Source: Methylobacterium platani (lineage in GTDB: Bacteria > Pseudomonadota > Alphaproteobacteria > Rhizobiales > Beijerinckiaceae). From it: a DNA stretch of 60,088 bases. The notes under the pieces were generated by a model, which made no database searches, was not told the origin of the DNA, and saw nothing but the letters and a program-made list of their open reading frames with translations. A program made the translations under genes and the position numbers. Shown here in pieces: positions 1 through 7,915 of the stretch. The stretch's first letter is position 1. Each line of letters opens with the position of its first letter. The stretch is taken from positions 1 through 60,088 of the forward strand of contig NZ_LWHQ01000072.1 in NCBI RefSeq assembly GCF_001653715.1, in the 5' to 3' direction.

Positions 1-238
1 CGTCCTCGAGGCTGATGATGTGGTCGGGCGTGACGGTCTTGCGGATCGGGACCGGCGGCGTCGGCTTCTCGGGCTCGGGCGCCGGGGGGGCGGCGACGCG
101 CTCGAGCGAGGCGTGCACGGCGGCGATCAGGCTGCCGAGATCCCCGACCGGAACCGAGTTCTTCGACACGTAGGCCGATACGATATCCGCCGAAAGATTG
201 ATCAGGTGCGGGGCCGGCCCCGACTCGTCAGCGCTCAT
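1..238 (-). CDS. mucR: MucR/Ros-family transcriptional regulator, 5' part only
   Basis: The reverse strand from an ATG at 238 reads open to the window edge, giving about 79 residues that begin MSADESGPAPHLINLSADIV and contain the stretches SAYVSKNSVPVGDLGSLIAA and VRKTVTPDHIISLEDG. This is the N-terminal half of MucR/Ros regulators. The family's C2H2 zinc-finger DNA-binding part follows in the C-terminal half, which lies outside the window. Members are global regulators of exopolysaccharide, motility and cell-cycle genes in alphaproteobacteria and usually repress their own gene. The long AT-richer leader upstream (about 240-530) fits that kind of control. The gene is cut by the window, not visibly broken. 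Confidence 0.88.
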   Translation of the reverse strand, partial: MSADESGPAPHLINLSADIVSAYVSKNSVPVGDLGSLIAAVHASLERVAAPPAPEPEKPTPPVPIRKTVTPDHIISLED

Positions 239-729
239 GAGTGTCCCCCTGGTGGAATACTGCTTTGCACATGTCGCCAAAAAAACTATCCGTCAATGAA
301 AATTTCTATTCATGAGTAGAGCGCCATGGCCGGGAATGCCCGAGATCCGATCGGGCCGCCGCGCTGCTGTCCTGGCAAGTTCTGATTCACCCATGACCGG
401 TTGCATGAGGAATATTAACTCAATCGTCGATTTGCCGGATGTGTCCGACACGCGACACAGCGTGCGCGACACGGGAATGACGCGACGGCATTTCACCCAG
501 CGATAGTTCGGAGAGGTAATAACTCGCGGTTGTGGGGCGATCCGTGAACGGCCTCGCGGCGGGAGGGGACAGTCTGGCGCGGCCGAACGATTTTTACAAC
601 CTTAAGGCGAGTCAACGCCGGTCGCTACGTCGCACGAAAAAGGGCACCCGCCGCGACCGGCGGATGCCCTGGCAACAGGGGTGCGGGCCGCGCGGGCGGC
701 CCGTCACGGCGCGGGGCGGAGGCCCCGGC
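239..729. other. Intergenic region upstream of mucR, no gene supported
   Basis: This stretch separates mucR from the DUF2147 gene; both are read leftward. It contains an AT-rich part at about 270-320, with an A-run near 279-286, likely the mucR promoter and an AT-rich target of the sort MucR binds. It also contains the terminator of the upstream gene (637-669). Short reading frames exist on both strands but none has a convincing ribosome-binding site or recognisable protein. Confidence 0.5.
637..669 (-). terminator. Rho-independent terminator of the DUF2147 gene
   Basis: A GC-rich inverted repeat (GGGCACCCGCC at 642-652 facing GGCGGATGCCC at 659-669, one mismatch) is followed, in leftward reading, by five T. 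It lies about 60 nt beyond the stop of the DUF2147 gene. Confidence 0.75.
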
Positions 730-1311
730 TCACGGCTTCGGCGCGGCGCCCGGCGCAGCCGGCTTGGCGGCGGCCGCCGCCGGGGCGGCCTTCGGCGCCG
801 CGGCCCATTCGGCGTCCGGCCGCGGACCGTTCGCGGCACCGGTCGGCGCGGTGAGCTGGCCCGCGACCGTGTCGTTCGCGCGGGTCCAGGTCTGCGAGCC
901 GCACAGGAAGCCCATCAGGCAGCCGCGGACGTTGAGCTCGCCCGGCTGCTCGGTCCAGATCGAGACGTCGTAGAGCTTGCCGTCGTCGGCGTTGTAGATC
1001 TGGCCCTCGTAACGGTTATCCGCGTTCGGCTTCAGACCCATGATGAGCTGGTGGCCGAGGGCGGGGCGGCCGCGCTTCTTCGCGTCGGCGTTCTTGAAGT
1101 CGACCCGCGGCTGACCCTTGTCGTCGTTCGGGGTCTTGAGCCAGACGGCGTAGCCGCAGATCCGGTCGGTGCGGCTCGGGCACTTCTCGATCCGGATGCG
1201 GGCCCGGCCGTCCTCGGTCAACCAAGTCCCGCTCGGGTCTTTCGGGTTGGCGAGCGCCGCTCCCGACGACAGGCCGAGGACAACGAGCGCCCCGGTCAGG
1301 ACCTTCTTCAT
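730..1311 (-). CDS. DUF2147 exported protein
   Basis: The 193-residue product starts MKKVLTGALVVLGLSSGAALA, a clear signal peptide with an ALA cleavage site, so it is probably periplasmic. The mature part opens with GTWLTEDGRARIRIEKC and carries the DUF2147 features: a GTW start, a block of conserved cysteines (KCPSRTDRICGYAVWL, CLMGFLCGSQTW), and the DGKLYDVSIW segment. The last 45 or so residues are an Ala/Pro/Lys-rich tail. The reading frame extends 41 codons upstream of 1311, but only this start gives a signal peptide. The biochemical role of the family is not established. Confidence 0.85.
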   Translation of the reverse strand: MKKVLTGALVVLGLSSGAALANPKDPSGTWLTEDGRARIRIEKCPSRTDRICGYAVWLKTPNDDKGQPRVDFKNADAKKRGRPALGHQLIMGLKPNADNRYEGQIYNADDGKLYDVSIWTEQPGELNVRGCLMGFLCGSQTWTRANDTVAGQLTAPTGAANGPRPDAEWAAAPKAAPAAAAAKPAAPGAAPKP

Positions 1312-1614
1312 ACTGTACACCCTCGTCTGGTGCGGCCCGCGCACAACCCAAGTCCGTCGCTGATGCCGCATCGCGCGGCCGGATGCCAGTGGCCGGCCCA
1401 TTGCGTCGGAATCGTGGGCGGCCGCCACGAACATGCTGCCTCACGACGGGATGTCACATGGCCGGATGTCACATGGTCGGCCGCTCCCGCGGCGAGCTAG
1501 AGCAGCGTCGCCGGGCGGCAATCGTCCTTTCGGCAAGAATTCTCCGTTCGGCGGGAAACGCCGATCGTCTCGACTGCCGCACAGCGGCGTCCGCTCACCC
1601 GCCGGGGCTGCCGC
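1312..1614. other. Intergenic region with a short tandem repeat
   Basis: This gap holds the promoter side of the DUF2147 gene and two adjacent copies of a 15-nt unit (GGATGTCACATGG plus two bases) at about 1449-1463 and 1464-1478. No RNA gene or convincing coding region is seen. Confidence 0.4.
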
Positions 1615-1743
1615 ATGTTCACGACCGAGCTCCTCGTGATGACCTCCGCCACCCTCGGGGCGATCGTCATCGTGCTCGCCGCCCGGCCGGGCGCAAGCCT
1701 GCCACGGCTGCCCGGCGCCGCCCGGCGCCCGGCCGGACGCTGA
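1615..1743 (+). CDS. Possible small membrane protein, 42 aa
   Basis: An ATG at 1615 opens a 42-codon frame with one hydrophobic segment (LLVMTSATLGAIVIVLAA, residues about 7-22) followed by an Arg/Pro-rich tail. A single N-terminal helix with a basic tail is typical of small inner-membrane proteins. No good ribosome-binding site is visible and the GC-rich context makes chance frames common, so this is only a candidate. Confidence 0.28.
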   Translation: MFTTELLVMTSATLGAIVIVLAARPGASLPRLPGAARRPAGR

Positions 1744-1937
1744 GCCGGAGAGCCCCTCCCCCGCGCCCGGACCCCGGTTCGCGCGGATCCCGGCCTGCGG
1801 GGATTTCGGGGAGATTTCCGGATGTTGCCGCGGTTTTTCGTGCGGTGCGGCACGGCGGGAACCCGGAAAGGCTGCTAGACTTCGGACACTGAGCCGCTGC
1901 CCTTGCGGCGCCGTTCCCCGAAGGAGCTGACCCGACC

Positions 1938-3761
1938 GTGCCGCACGCCTCCGAGCTGATTGCCATCATCGCCCTCGGGCTCGTCTTCGCGTTCGTCGGC
2001 GGCATGCTCGCGCAGCGGCTGAAGCTCCCGCCCCTGGTCGGCTACCTGCTCGCGGGCCTCGCGGTCGGTCCGCACACCCCGGGCTTCGTCGGCAACGCGG
2101 AACTGGCCGGGCAGCTCGCCGAGATCGGCGTGATCCTGCTGATGTTCGGCGTCGGGCTCCACTTCTCGATCGGCGACCTGATGGCGGTGCGGGCCATCGC
2201 GCTGCCCGGCGCGGTGGTGCAGATCGCGGTCGCCACCCTGATGGGGGTGGGCCTGAGCGTCGCCTGGGGCTGGAGCCTCGGGGCCGGCCTCGTCTTCGGC
2301 CTCGCCCTCTCGGTCGCCTCGACGGTGGTGCTGCTGCGGGCGCTCGAGGAGCGCAGCCTCCTCGACACCGACAAGGGCCGCATCGCCGTCGGCTGGCTCA
2401 TCGTCGAGGACCTGGCGATGGTGCTGGCCCTCGTCCTGCTGCCGGCCCTCGCCGGGCCCCTCGGCGGCGAGAGCGCCGGGGCGGCGCACGGCATCGCGGG
2501 CGACGGCAACATCTGGCTCACCCTCGGCCTGACCTTCGCCAAGGTGGCGGCCTTCGCCGGGCTGATGCTCGCCGGCGGCCGCCGGGTCGTGCCCTGGATC
2601 CTCGACCAGGCCGCCCGCACCGGCTCGCGCGAGCTGTTCACCCTGGCGGTCCTGGCGCTGGCGCTGGGCATCGCCTACGGCTCGGCCGAGCTGTTCGGCG
2701 TCTCCTTCGCGCTCGGCGCCTTCTTCGCCGGCATGGTGCTGGCCGAATCCGACCTCAGCCACCAAGCCGCGGCGGATTCGCTGCCGCTGCAGGACGCCTT
2801 CGCGGTCCTGTTCTTCGTCTCGGTCGGCATGCTGTTCGACCCGACGATCCTGCTGCGAGAGCCCCTCGCCGTGCTCGCCACCCTGGCGATCATCCTGATC
2901 GGCAAGTCGCTGGCGGCGGTCGCCATCGTGCTGGCCTTCCGCCATCCGCTCTCGACGGCGCTCACCATCGCGGCGAGCCTGGCGCAGATCGGCGAGTTCT
3001 CGTTCATCCTGGCGAGCCTCGGCATCGGCCTGAAGCTGCTGCCGCCGGAGGGCCGCGACCTGATCCTGGCCGGCTCGCTGCTCTCGATCACCCTCAACCC
3101 GCTGATCTTCGCCGCCCTGAGCCGGCTCAGCCGCGCCGTCGAGGCGCGGCCGGGGCTCGCCGCCCGCTTCGAGCGGCGCGGAGACGAGATCGCGGTCTCC
3201 ACCCACCCCAAGGGCCGCGAGGGCCACGCGGTCGTGGTCGGCTACGGCCGGGTCGGCGGCGCCATCGGCAAGGCGCTCGCCACCTGGGAGCTTCCCTACG
3301 TGGTGGTCGAGCGCGACCGCCGCCGGATCGAGGAGTTGCGCGCCGCCGGCATCGCGGCGGTGTTCGGCGATGCCGGGGCGCCGGGCATCCTCGACGCGGC
3401 CGATATCGGGCGGGCGCGCCTGCTCGTCGTCGCGAGCCCGGACGCGCACCAGGCCCGCCGCCTGATCGAGATCGCCCGCGAGGCGAATCCGGGGATCGAC
3501 ACGGTGGTGCGCACCCACAGCGATACCGAGCGGCGCCACCTCGAGGAGGAGAAGGTCGGCCTGGTGCTGATGGCCGAGCGCGAGGTCGGGTTCGGCATGG
3601 CGCTCTACGCCCTGCGCAGCCTCGGCCTGAGCGAGGGCGAGGCGCGCCTGTTCATCGACACCAGCCGGGCCGAGAGCCGGGCCGAGCCGGTGGTCGAGGC
3701 CGAGCCGGAACTCGGGGCGCCGGAGCTGCGGCCCCACCGCGAGGCGCCGGCGGAGTCGTGA
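1938..3761 (+). CDS. ybaL: YbaL/Kef-type monovalent cation:proton antiporter
   Basis: The 607-residue protein has about twelve hydrophobic segments in residues 5-395 (Na+/H+ exchanger domain of the CPA2 family), then a cytoplasmic Rossmann RCK/TrkA-N domain from about residue 428, with the nucleotide-binding glycines GYGRVGGAIG. The N-terminus (KLPPLVGYLLAGLAVGPHTPGF, GVILLMFGVGLHFS) closely follows E. coli YbaL. Such proteins exchange K+ or Na+ for protons at the inner membrane and are gated through the RCK domain by nucleotide or thiol ligands. The start is GTG at 1938, preceded by AAGGAG at 1921-1926. A long antisense frame is a high-GC shadow. Confidence 0.92.
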   Translation: MPHASELIAIIALGLVFAFVGGMLAQRLKLPPLVGYLLAGLAVGPHTPGFVGNAELAGQLAEIGVILLMFGVGLHFSIGDLMAVRAIALPGAVVQIAVATLMGVGLSVAWGWSLGAGLVFGLALSVASTVVLLRALEERSLLDTDKGRIAVGWLIVEDLAMVLALVLLPALAGPLGGESAGAAHGIAGDGNIWLTLGLTFAKVAAFAGLMLAGGRRVVPWILDQAARTGSRELFTLAVLALALGIAYGSAELFGVSFALGAFFAGMVLAESDLSHQAAADSLPLQDAFAVLFFVSVGMLFDPTILLREPLAVLATLAIILIGKSLAAVAIVLAFRHPLSTALTIAASLAQIGEFSFILASLGIGLKLLPPEGRDLILAGSLLSITLNPLIFAALSRLSRAVEARPGLAARFERRGDEIAVSTHPKGREGHAVVVGYGRVGGAIGKALATWELPYVVVERDRRRIEELRAAGIAAVFGDAGAPGILDAADIGRARLLVVASPDAHQARRLIEIAREANPGIDTVVRTHSDTERRHLEEEKVGLVLMAEREVGFGMALYALRSLGLSEGEARLFIDTSRAESRAEPVVEAEPELGAPELRPHREAPAES

Positions 3762-3858
3762 GCCGGCCCCGGTCCATGACCGAACCGTAACCTCGCGGAC
3801 AGCCTCGCCTCAGGACGAACGCGCCATCCTGCCCCGGTTCGTGACGAGGAATCCGACG

Positions 3859-4128
3859 ATGGCGCAGCCGCAGATGGAGCGTCCGGCCGAGCTGATGGTG
3901 TGGCGGGGCGCGCCGGCCGCCCCCGGCCCGAGGGAGGTGCGGCGCTATCCGACCCTGCGCGCCGCCCTCGCGGCGGCGACGGCCCGGGCGGAGGACCCGG
4001 AGTCCCTCCCCTGGATCGTCACCGAGGACGGCGACGTGCTCAGCCCGCACTGGATCGACGGCCACGCCCCCCGGACGGCGGCGCGCCCGGTCCGCCCGCT
4101 CCCGCGGCCGGCGGTCCCGCTGTCCTGA
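3859..4128 (+). CDS. Hypothetical protein, 89 aa
   Basis: The ATG at 3859 is preceded by CGAGGA at 3845-3850, a good spacing, and is preferred to an in-frame GTG at 3841. The product is soluble, with no signal or membrane segment. Its central part (VRRYPTLRAALAAATARAED, then PWIVTEDGDVLSPHWID) looks like a small folded domain that ends with a conserved-looking Trp/Asp segment. I do not recognise a named family. It stands alone between ybaL and a small membrane protein. Confidence 0.6.
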   Translation: MAQPQMERPAELMVWRGAPAAPGPREVRRYPTLRAALAAATARAEDPESLPWIVTEDGDVLSPHWIDGHAPRTAARPVRPLPRPAVPLS

Positions 4129-4218
4129 AGGCGACATCCCGACGGGTGTTTGCGTCGTTCGGTCGGCTCACGTTCCGCGCAGGCCCGTGCTATCGTCCGG
4201 GGACGAGCACGAATCGCC

Positions 4219-4431
4219 ATGACGAGCCTGCGCAAGACCGTCCCCGCCCGCCCGGCCACGATCGCGGCGTCCACCCACGGCTACGCCGCTGCCGCCCTGC
4301 GGCTGCGGCGCGCCGCCAACGACAACCGTCCGGAGCGCGGCAGCCGCCGCTATCTGGCGCTGATCGCCGGCGCCTGGCTCGCCGGGCTCCTCACGGCGGC
4401 GGTCGCCTTGTGGCGGACCGGGGGGTTCTGA
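4219..4431 (+). CDS. Small single-pass membrane protein, 70 aa
   Basis: The frame from ATG 4219 gives a basic N-terminal part (with LRLRRAANDNRPERGSRRY) and one C-terminal hydrophobic helix (LALIAGAWLAGLLTAAVALW, residues about 46-65). The arrangement suggests a tail-anchored inner-membrane protein. The AANDNRP segment recurs in many short alphaproteobacterial hypothetical proteins, which supports a real gene. An upstream in-frame ATG at 4150 is less likely because its extension is low-complexity Arg-rich. Function unknown. Confidence 0.5.
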   Translation: MTSLRKTVPARPATIAASTHGYAAAALRLRRAANDNRPERGSRRYLALIAGAWLAGLLTAAVALWRTGGF

Positions 4432-4478
4432 GCGCCGAGGTCGGGCACGCCGGCCGGCATCCCGGGGCCGCAAGACGG

Positions 4479-4526
4479 AAAAAAGGCGCGCCCGCCGGGC
4501 GGAACGAACCGCCGGACGAACGCGCC
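4479..4526 (-). terminator. Terminator of the small His-rich exported protein gene
   Basis: GGCGCG at 4485-4490 pairs with CGCGCC at 4521-4526 and the stem continues imperfectly through GCCGG/CCGGC-type pairs. Read leftward it ends in six T (4484-4479), just after the stop at 4556. Confidence 0.55.
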
Positions 4527-4555
4527 GGACCGAGACTGAACCGTCGTGGGGCGGA

Positions 4556-4813
4556 TCAGCGGGCGTGGTGGTGACGGTGCATGCGGCGGTGCTTCATCAT
4601 GCGCTTCTTGCGCATGGTCGGCTGCATGGTCGCGCGCGGAGCGGCACCGACGGCCGGCGCGCCGCCGGGGGCACCCATCTCGCGCTGCACGCCGCCGAGC
4701 GGGCCGCCGGCCTGCGAGCCCGAATTGTTGTAGGGCGAGCCGCCCTGCGCGAAGGCCGGGACGGCGGCGACGGTGAGGACGGCCGCGACCAGGCAGGAAC
4801 TCAGGATCTTCAT
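4556..4813 (-). CDS. Small exported His/Met/Arg-rich protein
   Basis: The 85-residue product begins with a signal peptide (MKILSSCLVAAVLTVAAVPA, cleaved near AFA-QG). The mature part is Gly/Pro-rich, then ends in a basic tail rich in His and Met (RKKRMMKHRRMHRHHHAR). Such tails can bind metal or polyanions, but nothing here proves either. It lies just upstream of metQ in sequence, but the 147-nt gap and its own terminator suggest a separate transcript. A real gene is supported by signal peptide, start and terminator; function unknown. Confidence 0.65.
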   Translation of the reverse strand: MKILSSCLVAAVLTVAAVPAFAQGGSPYNNSGSQAGGPLGGVQREMGAPGGAPAVGAAPRATMQPTMRKKRMMKHRRMHRHHHAR

Positions 4814-4960
4814 CGGGCACCTCGAAGGAAGGCCAGCCCGTCACTCGGGCCGTGCTGAGAAGACGCGCACGGCCGCGTTTGGTTTCATGGCTCCGCTTCA
4901 TTCTGCGTCGCCGCTGTGGACAAGTCCGGCGCGGGGTGCCGGACCCGTCCCCGGGCCGGC

Positions 4961-5740
4961 TCACCAGCTGGTGAGCACCGCGCCGCCGAACTTGCTCTCG
5001 ATGAAGCTCTTCACCTCGGGCGAGCGGTAGGACTCGACCAGGGTCGCGACCCAGGGCTTGTCCTTGTCGGCGCTGCGCACCGCGATCACGTTGACGTAGG
5101 GGCCCTTCGGCTCCTCCTTGAGGATCGCGTCGGACGGCTTGAGGCCGGCCGCGGTGGCGTAGTTGGTGTTGACCGCCGCCGCGTCGACGTCGTCGAGGGA
5201 GCGCGGGGTCTGGGCCGCGTCGACCTCGATGATGCGCAGGCGCTTCGGGTTCTCGACGATGTCGGCGACGCTCGGCTTGAAGCCGACGCCGGGCTTGAGC
5301 TTGAGGAGCCCCTTGTCCTGCAGCAGCAGGAGCGCCCGGCCGCCGTTGGTCGGATCGTTCGGGATCGCCACCGTGCCGCCGGCCGGCACCGCGTCGACGC
5401 TCTTGTGGCGCTTCGAGTAGACGCCCATCGGGAAGTTCACCGTCTGGGCGACGCTCTCGATCTTGTAGCCGCGATCGGCCTTTTGGTTGTCGAGATAGGG
5501 CTGGTGCTGGAACGAGTTGGCCTCGAGCTCGCCCGACGACAGCGCCTCGTTCGGCACGACGTAGTCGGAGAACTCGACGATCTGCAGGTCGAGGCCCTTC
5601 TTGGCGGCGATCGGCTTCACCGCCTCGAGGATCTGGGCGTGCGGGCCCGGCGTGACGCCGACGCGCACGCGCTGGCCTTGAGCGAGGGCCGGCAGGCTGG
5701 CGGTGGCGAGGAGCACCGCGAGAGTCAGGGTACGCAGCAT
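4961..5740 (-). CDS. metQ: D-methionine-binding periplasmic protein MetQ
   Basis: This is the substrate-binding component of the MetNIQ methionine ABC importer. The 259-residue protein has a signal peptide (LAVLLATASLPALA) followed by the NlpA/MetQ fold: RVGVTPGPHAQILE, FSDYVVPNEALSSGELEANS, FQHQPYLD, and the ligand-site segment VAIPNDPTNGGRALLLL. Unlike many MetQ proteins there is no lipobox cysteine, so it is predicted to be soluble in the periplasm. It is the last gene of metN-metI-metQ, 44 nt after metI. Confidence 0.93.
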   Translation of the reverse strand: MLRTLTLAVLLATASLPALAQGQRVRVGVTPGPHAQILEAVKPIAAKKGLDLQIVEFSDYVVPNEALSSGELEANSFQHQPYLDNQKADRGYKIESVAQTVNFPMGVYSKRHKSVDAVPAGGTVAIPNDPTNGGRALLLLQDKGLLKLKPGVGFKPSVADIVENPKRLRIIEVDAAQTPRSLDDVDAAAVNTNYATAAGLKPSDAILKEEPKGPYVNVIAVRSADKDKPWVATLVESYRSPEVKSFIESKFGGAVLTSW

Positions 5741-5784
5741 GGGTGTACGCTCCGGGGACAGTCTGGAGAGGAGGGAGAACGTGT

Positions 5785-6450
5785 TCAGCCGTGGCGCAGG
5801 CGCTTGTTCATGCGCCGCGCCAGCCGGTCGCCGAGGGTCTGGACCAGCTGCACCAGGACGATCAGCACCACCACGACGGCGAGCATCATCTCGGGCATGA
5901 AGCGCTGGTAGCCGTAGCGGATGCCGAGGTCGCCGAGGCCGCCGCCGCCGACGGCCCCGACCATCGCCGAGAAGCCGATCAGCGACACCACCGCCAGGGT
6001 GAGGCCGAGCACGATGCCGGGCAGCGCCTCGGGGATCAGCACCTTGACGACGATCTGGAGCGGGCTCGCCCCGAAGGCCCGGGCCGCCTCGACGAGACCG
6101 CCATCGACGTCCCGCACCGCGCCCTCGACGAGGCGGGCGATGAACGGGATCGCCGCCACGGTCAGCGGCACGGTGGCGGCGGTGGTGCCGATCGAGGTGC
6201 CGGCGATCGCCCGCGTGAACGGGATGATCGCCACCACCAGGATGATGAAGGGCGTCGAGCGGGTGGCGTTGACGACGAGGCCGAGCACCCGGTTGAGCCA
6301 GGGCGCGGCGAGGAGCTCGCCGCGCCCGCTGGTGGCGAGGAACACGCCGAGCGGCAGGCCGATCAGCGTGCCGAGGCCGGCCGCCACCGCCACCATCTGC
6401 AGCGTGTCGAGGGTGGCCTGGACGAGGAGGCGGACGAGCTCAGGCGACAT
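5785..6450 (-). CDS. metI: Methionine ABC transporter permease MetI
   Basis: The 221-residue inner-membrane permease starts at ATG 6450 (MSPELVRLLVQATLDTLQMV); the longer frame upstream is only the shadow of metN. It shows five to six hydrophobic helices and the EAA coupling loop for the ATPase (EAARAFGASPLQIVVKVLIPEALPGI, residues about 140-165). Its start overlaps the 3' end of metN by 11 nt, indicating translational coupling. It forms the channel for methionine with MetN and MetQ. Confidence 0.93.
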   Translation of the reverse strand: MSPELVRLLVQATLDTLQMVAVAAGLGTLIGLPLGVFLATSGRGELLAAPWLNRVLGLVVNATRSTPFIILVVAIIPFTRAIAGTSIGTTAATVPLTVAAIPFIARLVEGAVRDVDGGLVEAARAFGASPLQIVVKVLIPEALPGIVLGLTLAVVSLIGFSAMVGAVGGGGLGDLGIRYGYQRFMPEMMLAVVVVLIVLVQLVQTLGDRLARRMNKRLRHG

Positions 6451-7711
6451 GGGATACGATCCGGGACACGACCGGGGACAGGTCGGCAGGGACGGCGCTG
6501 CGCTGCCAGCCGGCGAGATCGAGGGTGCCGAGCAGCTCGACGTCGAGGCCGCGGGCGGCGAGGAAGCCCGTCGCCCGCTCCACCGTGCCGGCATCGGGCG
6601 GGATCCCGACCACCAGGGTGCCGAAGGGGCGGCCGGCGATCTCGTCGACGGTGCCCGACAGGATGCCGGCCGGGATGCCGGCCTCGCGGGTGAGCTGGGC
6701 GAGCACCGGGTCGGTGGCGTGCGGGCCGCGGAAGGTGATGCGCAGGACCGCCTGCCGCCCCTCCCCCGGGATCGCCGGGCCCGGGGTGAGACGGGCGGCC
6801 AGAGCCGGCGGCAGGGTGCGGCCGGTCTCCTCGTCGAGGAAGGTGCGGGTGATCGCGGCGCGCGGCCGGGTGAAGACCTCGAACACGTCGCCGCTCTCGG
6901 CGATGCGGCCGCCGTCGAGCACCGCCACCTCGTCGGCGATCGCCCGGATCACCGCCATCTCGTGGGTGATGAGCAGGATGGTGAGGCCGAGCTCGCGGTT
7001 GATCCGGCCGAGGAGGTCGAGGATCGAGCGGGTCGTCTCCGGATCGAGGGCCGAGGTCGCCTCGTCGGAGAGCAGCACCTTCGGGTTGGTGGCGAGCGCC
7101 CGCGCGATCCCGACGCGCTGCTTCTGGCCGCCCGACAATTCGGCCGGGTAGCGGTCGGCCTGGGCGCCGAGCCCGACGAGATCGAGGAGCTCGGCGACCC
7201 GCCGGGCGATCGCGGCCCTGTCGGCGCCCGCGACTTCCAGCGGCAGCGCGACGTTGCCGGCGGCGGTGCGGGCCGAGAGCAGGTTGAAGTGCTGGAAGAT
7301 CATGCCGATGCCGCGGCGCTCCCGCCGCAGCGCCGATTCCGGCAGGCTCGAGATCTCGGCGCCGTCGACCACCACCCGGCCCCGGCTTGGCCGCTCGAGC
7401 CCGTTGACGAGGCGGATCAGCGTCGACTTGCCGGCGCCCGAGCGGCCGATCACCCCGAGCACACGGCCGCGCGCCACCGCGAGGTCGATGTCCTCGAGCG
7501 CCGTCACGGCGCCGGCGCCGCGGCGGGCGGTGTAGGTCTTGGCCACGTTCTCGATGCGCACGAGGGCGTCGCGCCGGTCGCCCGGGGCCGTCGTCGCCGG
7601 TGCGCGGACGGGGGCCGTCACGGCGCGCGGGTCCGGGCGGGCGGGGGGACGGGAGCGGTCATCGGGGTCCTTCGGCGGGCGAGCGTCGTGAGCCATGGGG
7701 CGGGCCGGCAC
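6440..7711 (-). CDS. metN: Methionine ABC transporter ATPase MetN
   Basis: The 423-residue ATPase has Walker A GRSGAGKST (residues 89-97), the ABC signature LSGGQKQRVGIARAL, Walker B in LLSDEATSALD, and a C-terminal NIL regulatory domain (about residues 340-415) that lets MetN bind methionine and shut the transporter (trans-inhibition). The first 50 residues are a Pro/Arg-rich extension absent from E. coli MetN. ATG 7696 is an alternative start, and the true start may lie further in. It is the first gene of the operon. Confidence 0.93.
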   Translation of the reverse strand: MPARPMAHDARPPKDPDDRSRPPARPDPRAVTAPVRAPATTAPGDRRDALVRIENVAKTYTARRGAGAVTALEDIDLAVARGRVLGVIGRSGAGKSTLIRLVNGLERPSRGRVVVDGAEISSLPESALRRERRGIGMIFQHFNLLSARTAAGNVALPLEVAGADRAAIARRVAELLDLVGLGAQADRYPAELSGGQKQRVGIARALATNPKVLLSDEATSALDPETTRSILDLLGRINRELGLTILLITHEMAVIRAIADEVAVLDGGRIAESGDVFEVFTRPRAAITRTFLDEETGRTLPPALAARLTPGPAIPGEGRQAVLRITFRGPHATDPVLAQLTREAGIPAGILSGTVDEIAGRPFGTLVVGIPPDAGTVERATGFLAARGLDVELLGTLDLAGWQRSAVPADLSPVVSRIVSHVA

Positions 7712-7733
7712 AGAAACCCGGATGCGGACTTTC

Positions 7734-7763
7734 TGTCAACCGGAATGTTCTTTTTGAAGAACA
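7734..7763 (-). promoter_or_regulatory. Putative metNIQ promoter region with inverted repeat
   Basis: A 7+7 nt inverted repeat (TGTTCTT, 4-nt spacer, AAGAACA, 7746-7763) sits just upstream of a leftward TTGACA-like hexamer (7739-7734). It is about 35-50 nt upstream of the first metN start. It may be an operator or a small hairpin. No methionine riboswitch motif was recognised. Inference only. Confidence 0.35.
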
Positions 7764-7915
7764 CACGCGGGGAGAAGGCGTTTTTCCCGTCCGGCCCGCC
7801 GCGCTTAACCCCCCGGCCCCGCGACGATCGGTGAAAAACCGTGCATTCTCCGTGATCTGCCCTTGCTCTCCGGACCTCGCGCGGCCCAGGACGGCACAGA
7901 TCGCAGGAGCGCGCG

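Noticed and set aside
312..506. A 64-codon rightward frame in the mucR leader
   Set aside because: No ribosome-binding site, no recognisable protein, and it lies in the likely control region of mucR.
1875..3737. A 620-codon frame antisense to ybaL
   Set aside because: Its composition (His/Asp/Gln/Arg-rich, no fold pattern) is that of antisense frames in GC-rich genes; ybaL is clear on the other strand.
7712..7915. A methionine riboswitch upstream of metN
   Set aside because: I looked for SAM-II-like conserved stems and found only a short hairpin-like inverted repeat; not enough for a riboswitch call.
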